This document shows positions 9,005-17,044 of a DNA stretch of 64,000 nucleotides, one piece after another. Position numbers and translations under genes: made by a program. The notes under the pieces were generated by a model. It saw only the letters and a program-made list of their open reading frames with translations, did no database searches and had not been told where the DNA came from. Position 1 is the stretch's first letter. Every line of letters begins with the position of its first letter. The DNA lies in the NCBI GenBank assembly GCA_965212135.1, contig OZ243044.1:1-64000 (forward strand), in the 5' to 3' direction. Source of the DNA: Bin75 sp965212135. GTDB lineage: Bacteria > Nitrospirota > Nitrospiria > Nitrospirales > UBA8639.

Positions 9005-9706
9005 TTATTCCCGTCCGACTCGTTTTTTTCTTTTCGCTTTTCCCTCAATGATGAGAGTCATTTCTCCTTTTAGCGCGTGTACCGGGTTTGCCGGAAGAAT
9101 GTCGCAGGCCGTGCCGCGCAGAATTTCTTCGTGGATTTTTGTGAGTTCGCGGGCGATGACGATCCGCCGGTCGGGGAAAATTTCCCGGAGGGTCAACAGC
9201 GTTGCCTTGATGCGATGCGGTGTTTCAAACAGAATCAGGGTGTTGGAGTCTTCCAGAAGGCTTTGCAGGAGCCTGGTGCGGGCCGCTGATTTTCTTGGGA
9301 GAAATCCAATAAACGTGAAGCTGTCGGTGGGCAATCCGGCCACGGACAGTGCGGCGGTGATCGAAGAGGGGCCCGGCACCGGCACGAGGGGAACGTCAAG
9401 GACAATGGCACGGGTCACCAGATAATAGCCGGGATCCGAGATGAGCGGCGTGCCGGCGTCGGAGACCAGGGCAATGGACTTCCCTTGTTTGAGCCGCTCC
9501 AGGAGAAGGGGTGTTTTTTCTTCTTTGTTGAAATCATGGTAGCTCGTCAGTGGCGTCTGGATATGGTAATGGCCGCACAATTTCTGCGTGTGACGGGTAT
9601 CCTCCGCCGCGATGGCCGACACTTCCTGCAGGATGCGGCGGGCGCGGAAGGTTAAATCTTCCAGGTTGCCGATGGGCGTGCTCACGATATACAAGGTTCC
9701 CGTCAT
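9005..9706 (-). CDS. rsmI: 16S rRNA (cytidine-1402 2'-O) methyltransferase RsmI
   Basis: RsmI adds the 2'-O-methyl group to C1402 in the decoding centre of 16S rRNA using SAM. The 233-residue protein shows the family hallmarks: LYIVSTPIGNLEDLTFRA at the N-terminus, AEDTRHTQKL, SDAGTPLISDPG, VPGPSSITAAL and ETPHRI. The usual length is nearer 280 residues; here the C-terminal helical domain is missing and the chain ends in a basic tail (KRKKRVGRE). The core Rossmann-like SAM domain is complete, so activity is plausible. The start has AGGAG upstream on the minus strand. It is divergent from the following SDR gene. Confidence 0.93.
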   Translation of the reverse strand: MTGTLYIVSTPIGNLEDLTFRARRILQEVSAIAAEDTRHTQKLCGHYHIQTPLTSYHDFNKEEKTPLLLERLKQGKSIALVSDAGTPLISDPGYYLVTRAIVLDVPLVPVPGPSSITAALSVAGLPTDSFTFIGFLPRKSAARTRLLQSLLEDSNTLILFETPHRIKATLLTLREIFPDRRIVIARELTKIHEEILRGTACDILPANPVHALKGEMTLIIEGKAKRKKRVGRE

Positions 9707-9790
9707 GAAGGGATCGCTCCTGGGTGTTGAGACCCGCGCCGTTGGGCGCCGGAATCTCCGAGGACGGTTAATGGTGTGGAGGACTCATTG

Positions 9791-10573
9791 ATGTTACAAG
9801 GTCGGGTGGCGCTTGTCACGGGAGGAGGCGAGGGAATCGGGCGAGGCATTGCCCTGGCGCTGGCGGATCAGGGCGTTCACGTTGCCGTCTGCGGTCGGCG
9901 CGGGGCGCTTCTTGAGCAAACCGTCGGCCATATCCGGGACCGGGGAGGGAACGCCATGGGCGCGTCCGCCGATGTGACCCGTCGCGGCGATGTGGAGCGA
10001 GCGGTGACCGCCGTTGTCCGTGAATGGGGGCACATTGACATTTTGCTCAATAATGCCGGCGTGTCCGGCCGGACCCCGATGGATGATCCCGACGACGCGC
10101 GCTGGCTGAATATCCTGCAGGTGAATTTGACGGGCTCCTATTTGTGCGCCAAGGCGGTTTTGCCCCATATGTCAGACCCCGCGTATGGCCGCGTGATCAA
10201 CATGTCGTCCGTGCTCGGTCGGTTTGGCGTTCCCGGTTACGCGGCGTATTGTACGGCCAAACACGGCATCATCGGGTTTACCAAGGCTCTGGCTCTTGAA
10301 GTGGCCGCCAGGGGCGTCACGGTCAATGCCATCTGTCCCACTTGGGTTGATACGGACATGGCGCGTCAGGGCATTGAAGAGACCGCGGCCGTGTTGGGGA
10401 TGTCGGTTGACACGTTCCGCTCCAGGGCCATCGCGGCGGTCCCCATTCAACGGATGGCCAAAGTGGATGAGATCGCCGCGCTGACGCTGTTTCTTTGTCA
10501 AGCCGAGGCGGCGGCGATTACGGGACAAGCGCTGAATGTGTGCGGCGGCGCCACGGCAGGGTCTGGCGGATAG
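9791..10573 (+). CDS. SDR-family oxidoreductase
   Basis: A classical short-chain dehydrogenase/reductase of 260 residues. It has the NAD(P)-binding TGGGEGIGRG near residue 10, NNAGVSG near 90, a catalytic Ser in MSSVLGRFG, and the YCTAK (Tyr-x3-Lys) pair, followed by CPTWVDTDM. It resembles 3-oxoacyl-ACP reductase/FabG-like enzymes, but substrate cannot be assigned and no fatty-acid genes are adjacent. The ATG at 9791 is preferred over a GTG at 9776 because GGAGGA (9778-9783) is correctly spaced for it. A promoter for the haem cluster lies just downstream. Confidence 0.88.
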   Translation: MLQGRVALVTGGGEGIGRGIALALADQGVHVAVCGRRGALLEQTVGHIRDRGGNAMGASADVTRRGDVERAVTAVVREWGHIDILLNNAGVSGRTPMDDPDDARWLNILQVNLTGSYLCAKAVLPHMSDPAYGRVINMSSVLGRFGVPGYAAYCTAKHGIIGFTKALALEVAARGVTVNAICPTWVDTDMARQGIEETAAVLGMSVDTFRSRAIAAVPIQRMAKVDEIAALTLFLCQAEAAAITGQALNVCGGATAGSGG

Positions 10574-10630
10574 GCTCCCGCCCGGCATGACCCATTGCCG
10601 ATGTCCGAACCTCTCGCGTTCCCGCTTTTC

Positions 10631-10660
10631 TTGCTATCCCCAAAAGGCCTGTCTTATACT
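10631..10660 (+). promoter_or_regulatory. Candidate sigma-70 promoter for the haem biosynthesis operon
   Basis: TTGCTA (10631-10636), 18-bp spacer, TATACT (10655-10660), about 48 bases upstream of the first gene of a tightly overlapping haem operon. No operator-like repeat was seen beside it. Confidence 0.55.
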
Positions 10661-10707
10661 TACTTTGAGACCGGGGTAGGACTGTTTCCTCGAGAAGCGA
10701 TGTGCGG

Positions 10708-11517
10708 ATGAGCGTTACCTTTTTGCAACTGACGTTGTGGTGCTACGGTATCGGGACCCTGCTGTCGCTGGTGTATCTTCTCCGGCGGGCAGACGCGCTT
10801 GCCAAGGTCGCGCTTGGTGTGGCCTGTGCGGGATTCGCCGTCCATACCGTCGCGCTGGCCTTGCAGGGGTTTTCCGGAGAAGCCGTGCAAGGGGTCTCGT
10901 TCCAGAAGGCCATGTCGTTTTTTTCGTGGGCCTTGATCCTCGTCTTTTTGACGGCGGCGTTCTTTCAGCGTCTCTACGTGCTGGGTTCGTTCATGCTGCC
11001 GCTCGCGTTTCTCGCCATGCTCTCCACCGCCGTCCTGCCTTCGGAAACCCGTGCCATCCATCCCGTGTTTCAAACGGTATGGTTCCACGTCGCGCTCAGT
11101 ATGCTGGGGGCCGTCGGGTTTGCCGTGGCCTTTGCGGCGGGGCTGATGTATCTCATACAGGACCGGCTGCTGAAGTCCAAACAATTCAACGTTCTGTACT
11201 TTACGCTTCCGCCGCTGGATGTGCTGGACCGGCTGAACCAGCGTTCGATTGTCCTGGGGTTCCCGTTTCTCACCATGGGTATCCTGGCGGGGGCCATGTC
11301 CGCGCACCTGACGTCCGGCGCCTACCTCAACTGGAATTCCGAGCAGGTTTGGGCGCTTGTGACGTGGGTGTTCTATCTGGTGGTCCTGATGGGGCGCGTG
11401 ACCGTTGGATGGAGAGCGAAGAAGGCGGCCTGCCTGACGGTCGTTGGGTTTGCCGGCGTGCTGTTGACGTTTCTCGGGGTTATTTTGAAAGGGCACAGCC
11501 TGTCCATCAGCTCATGA
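10708..11517 (+). CDS. CcsA/HemX-family integral membrane protein (cytochrome c assembly-like)
   Basis: A 269-residue, highly hydrophobic protein with about eight predicted membrane helices. The stretch HPVFQTVWFHVALSMLG followed by LMYLIQDRLLKSK is typical of the CcsA/HemX/YpjD family. The tryptophan-rich WWD haem-handling motif of true CcsA is not visible, so the short HemX type is more likely. HemX sits beside hemA in Bacillus and affects glutamyl-tRNA reductase level; the same neighbourhood here supports a regulatory or haem-handling role. Its stop overlaps the hemA start (ATGA at 11514-11517), implying translational coupling. The ATG at 10708 was chosen, but a GTG two codons earlier is possible. 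Confidence 0.85.
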   Translation: MSVTFLQLTLWCYGIGTLLSLVYLLRRADALAKVALGVACAGFAVHTVALALQGFSGEAVQGVSFQKAMSFFSWALILVFLTAAFFQRLYVLGSFMLPLAFLAMLSTAVLPSETRAIHPVFQTVWFHVALSMLGAVGFAVAFAAGLMYLIQDRLLKSKQFNVLYFTLPPLDVLDRLNQRSIVLGFPFLTMGILAGAMSAHLTSGAYLNWNSEQVWALVTWVFYLVVLMGRVTVGWRAKKAACLTVVGFAGVLLTFLGVILKGHSLSISS

Positions 11518-12983
11518 ACGTCATCGTTGTCGGATTGAGCCACAAAACCGCCCCCGTCGAGCTTCGGGAACTGCTCATGGTGCCCGACAGCCGGATGGGT
11601 GAAGCCCTCAACCGGCTCATGGCGCGTTCGAGTATTCGGGAGGGCATGGTCCTGCAGACCTGCAACCGCGTTGAAGTCTATGCGGTCGCGGACCGGGTGG
11701 ATGCCGGCTTTGCCGGGGTGCGGGAGTTTTTGGCGGACACGCATCTTTCGCTGTCCGCGGAACAACTGCTGCCGCATCTGTATCGGCACGAAGGGGAACG
11801 GGCTATCACGCACCTGTTTCGCGTGGCGTCCAGCCTCGATTCGCTGGTTGTGGGAGAACCGCAAATCCTTGGACAGGTGAAGGGGTCGTTCCGCGACGCC
11901 TTAACCCATAAGGCCAGCGGCGTCATTCTGAACCGGGTGGTGCAAAAAGCCATCTCGGTCGCCAGGCGGGTTCGGACGGAAACCCGGATTGCGGAAAACG
12001 CGGTTTCCGTGAGCTACGCCGCGGTCGAACTGGCCAGGAAAGTGTTCAGCGACCTGTCAACGCGGACGGTCCTGTTGGTCGGCGCCGGAGAAATGGCCAA
12101 ATTGGCGGCGCGCCATTTCGTGGCTCACGGAGTCCGGAAGGTGTTGCTCACGACGCGCGACTTTCTTCGCGCACAACACATGGCCGGCCGGTTTCACGGG
12201 ACGGCGATTCCCTTTGACGCCTTCCGCGCGGAAATGTCCGGGGCCGACATTGTGCTGTGTTCGACCGGGGCGTCCCGCTATTTGATTGGCCCGGAGGACG
12301 TGGAACAGGCGGTTCGCGCGCGATGGAATCGGCCCGTCTTTTTGATTGACGTCTCGGTTCCCCGCAACGTTGACCCCGACGTTCGCCGGGTTGACAACGC
12401 GTTCCTGTTCGACATTGACGATCTTGAAGCGCACGTTGAACAGAACCGTGAAGATCGCAAACTGGAAGCCATGCGCGCCGAGGACATTGTCAACGACGAA
12501 GTCGGCGTGATGCTGCAATGGGTGCGGTCTTTGAAGGCGACCCCCACCATTGTCGCGTTGCAGAAGCGCGCGGAAGACATCAAGCGGGCGGAGCTGCAGA
12601 AAGTCTTCGGCCGGCTCGGGCCGCTGACTCCGGAGCAACGGGCGGCCATGGAAGGTCTTGCGTCCGGGATTGTGAACAAGCTCCTGCATGGCCCGTTGGT
12701 TGCGTTAAAATCCGCGGTGCAGTCGTTGAATGGGACGATGTATATCGAAGCGGCTCGGCGTTTTTATGATTTGGACGGGAGCCGCGCGACGGCCGACACC
12801 ATGGCTGTTCACCGCGAGGGAGCCGGGGAGGCATCGGAACCCGATGCGTGTGACCCCGCCTCGGACGGCACACCGGCACAGGAGAAGATTGTCGGGCCGG
12901 GCGGGGGCGTCGCGTCATCAACCCGCGACGCGGAGCCGTTGCGTTCCCCGCCAAGAACCGTGATGTCCAAGGAATCGGAGTGA
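11514..12983 (+). CDS. hemA: Glutamyl-tRNA reductase
   Basis: HemA reduces glutamyl-tRNA(Glu) with NADPH to glutamate-1-semialdehyde, the first committed step of C5-pathway haem synthesis. Evidence: N-terminal GLSHKTAPVELRE, the nucleophilic cysteine in LQTCNRVEVYA, HLFRVASSLDSLVVGEPQILGQVK, and the NADPH-domain motif LLVGAGEMAKLA. At 489 residues it is longer than usual (about 420-450). The extra 65-70 residues form a low-complexity, Pro/Ser/Asp-rich C-terminal tail after the dimerisation domain. The start overlaps the preceding stop by four bases, and its own stop overlaps the hemC GTG start (12980-12983). GSA aminotransferase (hemL) is not in this window. Confidence 0.96.
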   Translation: MNVIVVGLSHKTAPVELRELLMVPDSRMGEALNRLMARSSIREGMVLQTCNRVEVYAVADRVDAGFAGVREFLADTHLSLSAEQLLPHLYRHEGERAITHLFRVASSLDSLVVGEPQILGQVKGSFRDALTHKASGVILNRVVQKAISVARRVRTETRIAENAVSVSYAAVELARKVFSDLSTRTVLLVGAGEMAKLAARHFVAHGVRKVLLTTRDFLRAQHMAGRFHGTAIPFDAFRAEMSGADIVLCSTGASRYLIGPEDVEQAVRARWNRPVFLIDVSVPRNVDPDVRRVDNAFLFDIDDLEAHVEQNREDRKLEAMRAEDIVNDEVGVMLQWVRSLKATPTIVALQKRAEDIKRAELQKVFGRLGPLTPEQRAAMEGLASGIVNKLLHGPLVALKSAVQSLNGTMYIEAARRFYDLDGSRATADTMAVHREGAGEASEPDACDPASDGTPAQEKIVGPGGGVASSTRDAEPLRSPPRTVMSKESE

Positions 12984-13927
12984 GTCGAGCGGATGGGCGT
13001 CGAACGTCTCTTGTCATCGGGACACGCGGCAGCCCACTGGCCCTGTGGCAGGCGGAATGGGTGCGGGAACGGCTTCGGGTGGTCGCTCCGTCCCTGTCGG
13101 TTCGGGTCCAAAGGATTCACACGAGCGGCGATAAAATCCTTGACGCGCCCCTGGCCGGCATCGGCGGCAAAGGCTTGTTCGTCAAGGAGATCGAGGAAGC
13201 GTTGGGCAGGGGAGATATTGATCTCGCGGTCCACAGCATGAAAGACGTGCCGTCGGTTCTGCCGGAGGGGCTGATGATGGTCTGTGTCCTGGCGCGCGCG
13301 GATGCGCGGGACGCGTTGGTCACGCGGGATCGTCTGCTGTTGCGGGATCTGCCGGCGGGCGCCGCGGTGGGGACCAGCAGTCTTCGGCGGCAGGCACAGT
13401 TGCTGGCTCACCGCCCCGACCTCGCCGTCGCCACGCTTCGGGGCAATGTGAATACCCGCGTTCGAAAACTTCAGGATGGACACTTTGCCGCCATTGTGCT
13501 GGCGGCGGCGGGGCTGATCCGGTTGGGATGGGCCGGTCACGTCGCGGAATATCTGCCTGCGGACGTGAGCCTCCCGGCTGTCGGTCAGGGGGCGGTGGGG
13601 ATTGAATCGCGCGCGGACGACGCGTGGGTTCGAACGTTGCTTGAGCCGCTCAATGATCCTCCGACCGTGGTCGCGGTGTCGGCGGAGCGGGCCTTTCTGG
13701 GCCGGTTGGAGGGAGGGTGCCAGGTGCCGATCGCGGGGCACGCGGTGGTGGCGAATCAGACGGTGAAGCTGGAAGGACTGGTTGCGAGCCTTGATGGGAC
13801 GCGCGTTGTTCGAGACCGCATTGCGGGGCCGGTGGAAGAGGCCGCTCCGCTCGGGGTGGCGTTGGCCGAACGCATCCTCGGCGGCGGCGGCAAACAGATT
13901 TTGGATGAAGTGTACGGGCGGGGATAA
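12980..13927 (+). CDS. hemC: Porphobilinogen deaminase (hydroxymethylbilane synthase)
   Basis: HemC joins four porphobilinogens into hydroxymethylbilane. The 315-residue protein starts GTRGSPLALWQAEWV and has HSMKDVPS, GTSSLRRQAQL, LRGNVNTRVRKL and the cofactor-binding cysteine in LEGGCQVPIAGHA near residue 246, where the dipyrromethane cofactor attaches. The GTG start lies in a GTGA overlap with hemA and has AAGGA about six bases upstream. It is followed without a gap by the cobA-hemD fusion, so products pass directly to the next enzyme of the operon. Confidence 0.97.
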   Translation: MSRADGRRTSLVIGTRGSPLALWQAEWVRERLRVVAPSLSVRVQRIHTSGDKILDAPLAGIGGKGLFVKEIEEALGRGDIDLAVHSMKDVPSVLPEGLMMVCVLARADARDALVTRDRLLLRDLPAGAAVGTSSLRRQAQLLAHRPDLAVATLRGNVNTRVRKLQDGHFAAIVLAAAGLIRLGWAGHVAEYLPADVSLPAVGQGAVGIESRADDAWVRTLLEPLNDPPTVVAVSAERAFLGRLEGGCQVPIAGHAVVANQTVKLEGLVASLDGTRVVRDRIAGPVEEAAPLGVALAERILGGGGKQILDEVYGRG

Positions 13928-15481
13928 ATGACGGAGCGTCAATCCGCGGGGAAAGTCTATTTCGTGGGGGCGGGTCCGGGTGACCCCGGCCTGTTGACGC
14001 TTCGCGGCAAGTCCTGTCTGCAGGAGGCCGACGTTGTGTTGTATGATCATCTTGCCAATCCCGCGTTGTTGGACCATGTGCCTCCCGAGGCGGAGCGGAT
14101 TTACGTGGGACGCTGCGGACGCGGGGCCTACCGGCCGCAGGATGAAATCAATCAGTTGATGCTGGGGAAGGCGCGCGAGGGGCGTTGCGTGGTTCGGTTA
14201 AAAGGCGGAGACCCGTTTGTGTTCGGGCGGGGCGGGGAAGAGGCGGAGTGGATTGCCGACCATCACGTCCCGTTTGAAGTGGTGCCCGGCGTGACCTCGG
14301 CGGTGGCGGTGCCCGCGTATGCGGGTATTCCCGTCACGCATCGAACCCTGGCGTCGGCCGTGGCCTTTATCACGGGACATGAAGATCCCGGCAAGGGCGG
14401 GACGGTTCTGGAATGGCCGCGGTTTGCCTCGGCGGATGGAACCCTGGTGTTCTTGATGGGCGTCAAAAACCTGCCCATGATCGTGGCACGGTTGCTTGAG
14501 GAAGGCAAATCGGGGGAGACCCCGGTGGCGCTGATTCGGTGGGGAACCTATGCCGCCCAGCAGCAGACGGTCATCGGCACCTTGCGGGATATTACGGCGC
14601 GCGCGAAAACGGCGAACGTACAGCCGCCGACGGTTGTGGTGGTGGGTGAAGTGGTCCGGCTGCGGCAGCGGCTCAACTGGTTTGAAACGCGGCCCTTGTT
14701 CGGCAAGCGCGTGCTGGTGACCAGGGCCAGGGCCCAGGCCTCGGAATTGTCGGATCGGATCAGGGCGCACGGGGGCGAGCCTATTGAATGTCCAACCATC
14801 GAGATTCATCCGCCCGACGATTGGCGGGAGACCGATGAGGCCGTTGCGGAGCTTGCGACCTATCAGTGGATTGTGTTTACGAGCGTCAACGGGGTGAACG
14901 CGTTGATGCGACGGCTGGGGCATCACGGTCGCGATGCCCGGGCGCTGGCGGGGTTGCGGGTCTGCTGTATCGGGCCTCGGACCGCCGACGCGCTGACGGC
15001 ATTCGGCATCTCCGCGGATCTGGTGGCGGACACGTACCAAGCCGAAGGTCTCATTGAGGTCATGGCGAAAGCCGGAGTGTCCGGTCAGCGGGTGTTGATT
15101 GCCAGGGCCTCGGAAGCTCGTGAGATTCTGCCGGAATCGTTGGAACGACTGGGCGCCTGCGTTCGCATCGCAAGGGTCTATAAGACCGTGATGCCGCGGA
15201 TGGAGCGGGAACGCGTTCGTCAACTGTTTGGCGATCGTGTGATTGACGTCGTCACGTTTGCCAGTTCGTCCACCGTCCGGAATTTTGCGCACCTTTTTGA
15301 CGGAAGAGATGATTTGAAAAAGAATCTGAAAGGGGCCATTATTGCGAGCATCGGCCCCATTACGGCCCACACCATTCGCGCAATGGGCCTGGACGTTCAT
15401 GTGACGGCCGCTCAAAATACGATTCCGTCGCTTGTTCAGTCTTTGGTCGCCTATGTCCGACACGAGGCGCCCGCGTCGTAA
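13928..15481 (+). CDS. cobA-hemD: Fused uroporphyrinogen-III methyltransferase / uroporphyrinogen-III synthase
   Basis: A 517-residue bifunctional protein. The first 250 residues are a SUMT/CobA domain (VGAGPGDPGLLTLRG, RLKGGDPFVFGRGGEE, VPGVTSA, GIPVTHR) that methylates uroporphyrinogen III at C2 and C7 towards sirohaem and cobalamin. The remainder, from about residue 258 (GKRVLVTRARAQASEL ... FTSVNGVN ... VVTFASSSTVRNF), is a HemD domain that closes and inverts ring D of hydroxymethylbilane. The fusion links the branch-point intermediate's synthesis with its use; such fusions are known in several phyla. The ATG directly follows the hemC stop. Strong hairpin downstream. Confidence 0.95.
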   Translation: MTERQSAGKVYFVGAGPGDPGLLTLRGKSCLQEADVVLYDHLANPALLDHVPPEAERIYVGRCGRGAYRPQDEINQLMLGKAREGRCVVRLKGGDPFVFGRGGEEAEWIADHHVPFEVVPGVTSAVAVPAYAGIPVTHRTLASAVAFITGHEDPGKGGTVLEWPRFASADGTLVFLMGVKNLPMIVARLLEEGKSGETPVALIRWGTYAAQQQTVIGTLRDITARAKTANVQPPTVVVVGEVVRLRQRLNWFETRPLFGKRVLVTRARAQASELSDRIRAHGGEPIECPTIEIHPPDDWRETDEAVAELATYQWIVFTSVNGVNALMRRLGHHGRDARALAGLRVCCIGPRTADALTAFGISADLVADTYQAEGLIEVMAKAGVSGQRVLIARASEAREILPESLERLGACVRIARVYKTVMPRMERERVRQLFGDRVIDVVTFASSSTVRNFAHLFDGRDDLKKNLKGAIIASIGPITAHTIRAMGLDVHVTAAQNTIPSLVQSLVAYVRHEAPAS

Positions 15482-15508
15482 CGGCTTGCAAGATTGTTCG
15501 AATGTCCG

Positions 15509-15532
15509 GGAACGTGCCGGGTGGCACGTTCC
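15509..15532 (+). terminator. Perfect 10-bp hairpin between cobA-hemD and the CBS gene
   Basis: GGAACGTGCC (15509-15518) and GGCACGTTCC (15523-15532) form a perfect stem with a GGGT loop. The following bases (GTTGTCGTTG) are T-rich but not a clean T tract, so it may be a partial terminator, an mRNA-stabilising element or a processing site in the operon. Confidence 0.5.
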
Positions 15533-15573
15533 GTTGTCGTTGAACCGAGGCGCGTGTAGTGAAGGAGAGAGTT

Positions 15574-15966
15574 ATGGTTCCCGTGAAATCGTTTATGGTC
15601 CCCGCGGAAAAATTTGTCACCGTTGATCGTGATACCCAGGCCCGGACGGCGGCGGAAATCATGAGGGACAAGGGTATCGGCAGCGTGTTTGTCACGCGGG
15701 ATCACGCGATCGTGGGCATCGTGACCGACACCGATCTCGTCCGGCGGCTGGTCGCGGCGGGCCTGGATTCGGCCCGGACGCCCGTTGAACAAATCATGTC
15801 GGCGCCCATTCTGAACATTGATGAACACAAGACGCTCCTGGACGCCAACGACCTGATGGCCAGGGAGCACGTCCGGCATTTGGGCGTCTCGAAAGACGGG
15901 AAACTCGTCGGAATGATTTCCGTGCGGGATCTGGTTGTGTTTCTGACCAACCTGCCCAGGCAATAG
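15574..15966 (+). CDS. CBS-domain pair protein
   Basis: A 130-residue protein consisting of two CBS domains (about residues 5-60: VDRDTQARTAAEIMRDKGIGSVFV, and 70-125: NIDEHKTLLDANDLMAREHVRHLGV). CBS pairs bind adenine nucleotides and act as sensors or regulatory subunits; no catalytic domain is attached. The ATG at 15574 follows AAGGAGAG (15562-15569). A GTG at 15559 would overlap that ribosome site. It lies between cobA-hemD and hemB, so an energy-sensing role for the haem operon is conceivable but unproven. Confidence 0.88.
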   Translation: MVPVKSFMVPAEKFVTVDRDTQARTAAEIMRDKGIGSVFVTRDHAIVGIVTDTDLVRRLVAAGLDSARTPVEQIMSAPILNIDEHKTLLDANDLMAREHVRHLGVSKDGKLVGMISVRDLVVFLTNLPRQ

Positions 15967-16060
15967 CGGGGATTGTGGTGAGGCCAACGGAACCGCCGGT
16001 GCCGTGCCGCCGAATCGAAATCACGGGACGGCCGCGGTCCGTGCGAAGGGTGAGCGGATA

Positions 16061-17044
16061 ATGGGGTTTCCTCGTCAACGCCCGCGACGCTTGCGCCGGT
16101 CTGCGGCGCTCCGTCGGATGGTGCGGGAAACCGCGCTGGCGCCGAGCGACCTTATGTATCCCCTGTTTGTGAAGGAGGGCACGGACCGGCGGGAGCCTAT
16201 TGCGTCCATGCCCGGTCAATTTCGGTGGTCGGTTGACGGGGTGGTCGAGGAAGCCGCCGAGGCCCATGGACTGGGCATCCCGGCCGTCATGCTCTTCGGC
16301 GTTCCCGAGCACAAAGATGAACGCGGGTCGTCCGGCTATGATCCAAACGGGATTGTGCCGCGGGCCGTTCGCGCGCTCAAAGAGCGGTTGCCGGATCTGT
16401 TTGTGGTGACGGACGTCTGCATTGATGAATATACGTCTCATGGGCATTGTGGTATTGTGAAAGAGGGGCGAATCGTCAACGACGAAACCCTGGAATGCCT
16501 GTGTCTGATGGCGACAATCCACGCGGAAGCCGGCGCCGATATGGTGGCGCCTTCCGACATGATGGACGGACGCGTCGGGGCGATCCGCGGCGCCCTGGAT
16601 CAGCGCGGGTTCGAGGACGTTCCCATCATGTCCTATGCCGTCAAATACGCGTCTTGCCTGTATGCGCCTTTCAGGGAAGCCGCGGCTTCCAGCCCCGCTT
16701 TCGGCGACCGCTGTTCGTATCAGATGGATCCCGCCAATGCCCGTGAAGCCGTTCGTGAAGTGCGGCTGGACGTGGAGGAAGGCGCGGACGTGGTCATGGT
16801 CAAACCGGCGCTGCCTTGCCTGGACATTGTGTCGCGCACGCGCGCCGAGGTGGCCGTGCCCGTGGCCGCGTATCAAGTCAGCGGTGAATACAGCATGATC
16901 AAAGCCGCCGCGCAACACGGGTGGCTGGACGAGTCCGGCGTGATGCTGGAAACCCTGTTGTCCATTAAACGCGCCGGCGCGGATCTGATCCTGACCTATT
17001 TTGCCAAGGATGCCGCCAGGCGTTTGCATGCCTCCAGCCCATGA
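16061..17044 (+). CDS. hemB: Delta-aminolevulinic acid dehydratase (porphobilinogen synthase)
   Basis: HemB condenses two 5-aminolevulinates to porphobilinogen. The 327-residue protein has both Schiff-base lysines (MSYAVKYAS and VMVKPALPCLD). Its catalytic metal loop reads DVCIDEYTSHGHCG: Cys120, Asp122 and Cys130. Zinc enzymes usually have three cysteines and the Mg-type has Asp/Ala replacements, so this is a mixed site. The ATG at 16061 is preferred to a GTG at 16004 because the protein then begins just before the conserved RPRRLRR segment and has AAGGGTGAG upstream. The ribF ATG overlaps its stop (ATGA). Confidence 0.96.
   Translation: MGFPRQRPRRLRRSAALRRMVRETALAPSDLMYPLFVKEGTDRREPIASMPGQFRWSVDGVVEEAAEAHGLGIPAVMLFGVPEHKDERGSSGYDPNGIVPRAVRALKERLPDLFVVTDVCIDEYTSHGHCGIVKEGRIVNDETLECLCLMATIHAEAGADMVAPSDMMDGRVGAIRGALDQRGFEDVPIMSYAVKYASCLYAPFREAAASSPAFGDRCSYQMDPANAREAVREVRLDVEEGADVVMVKPALPCLDIVSRTRAEVAVPVAAYQVSGEYSMIKAAAQHGWLDESGVMLETLLSIKRAGADLILTYFAKDAARRLHASSP

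Noticed and set aside
10737..11513. In-frame 259-codon upstream extension of hemA
   Set aside because: It overlaps the CcsA/HemX-like gene in another frame and has no homologous content; the ATG at 11514 gives the conserved N-terminus.
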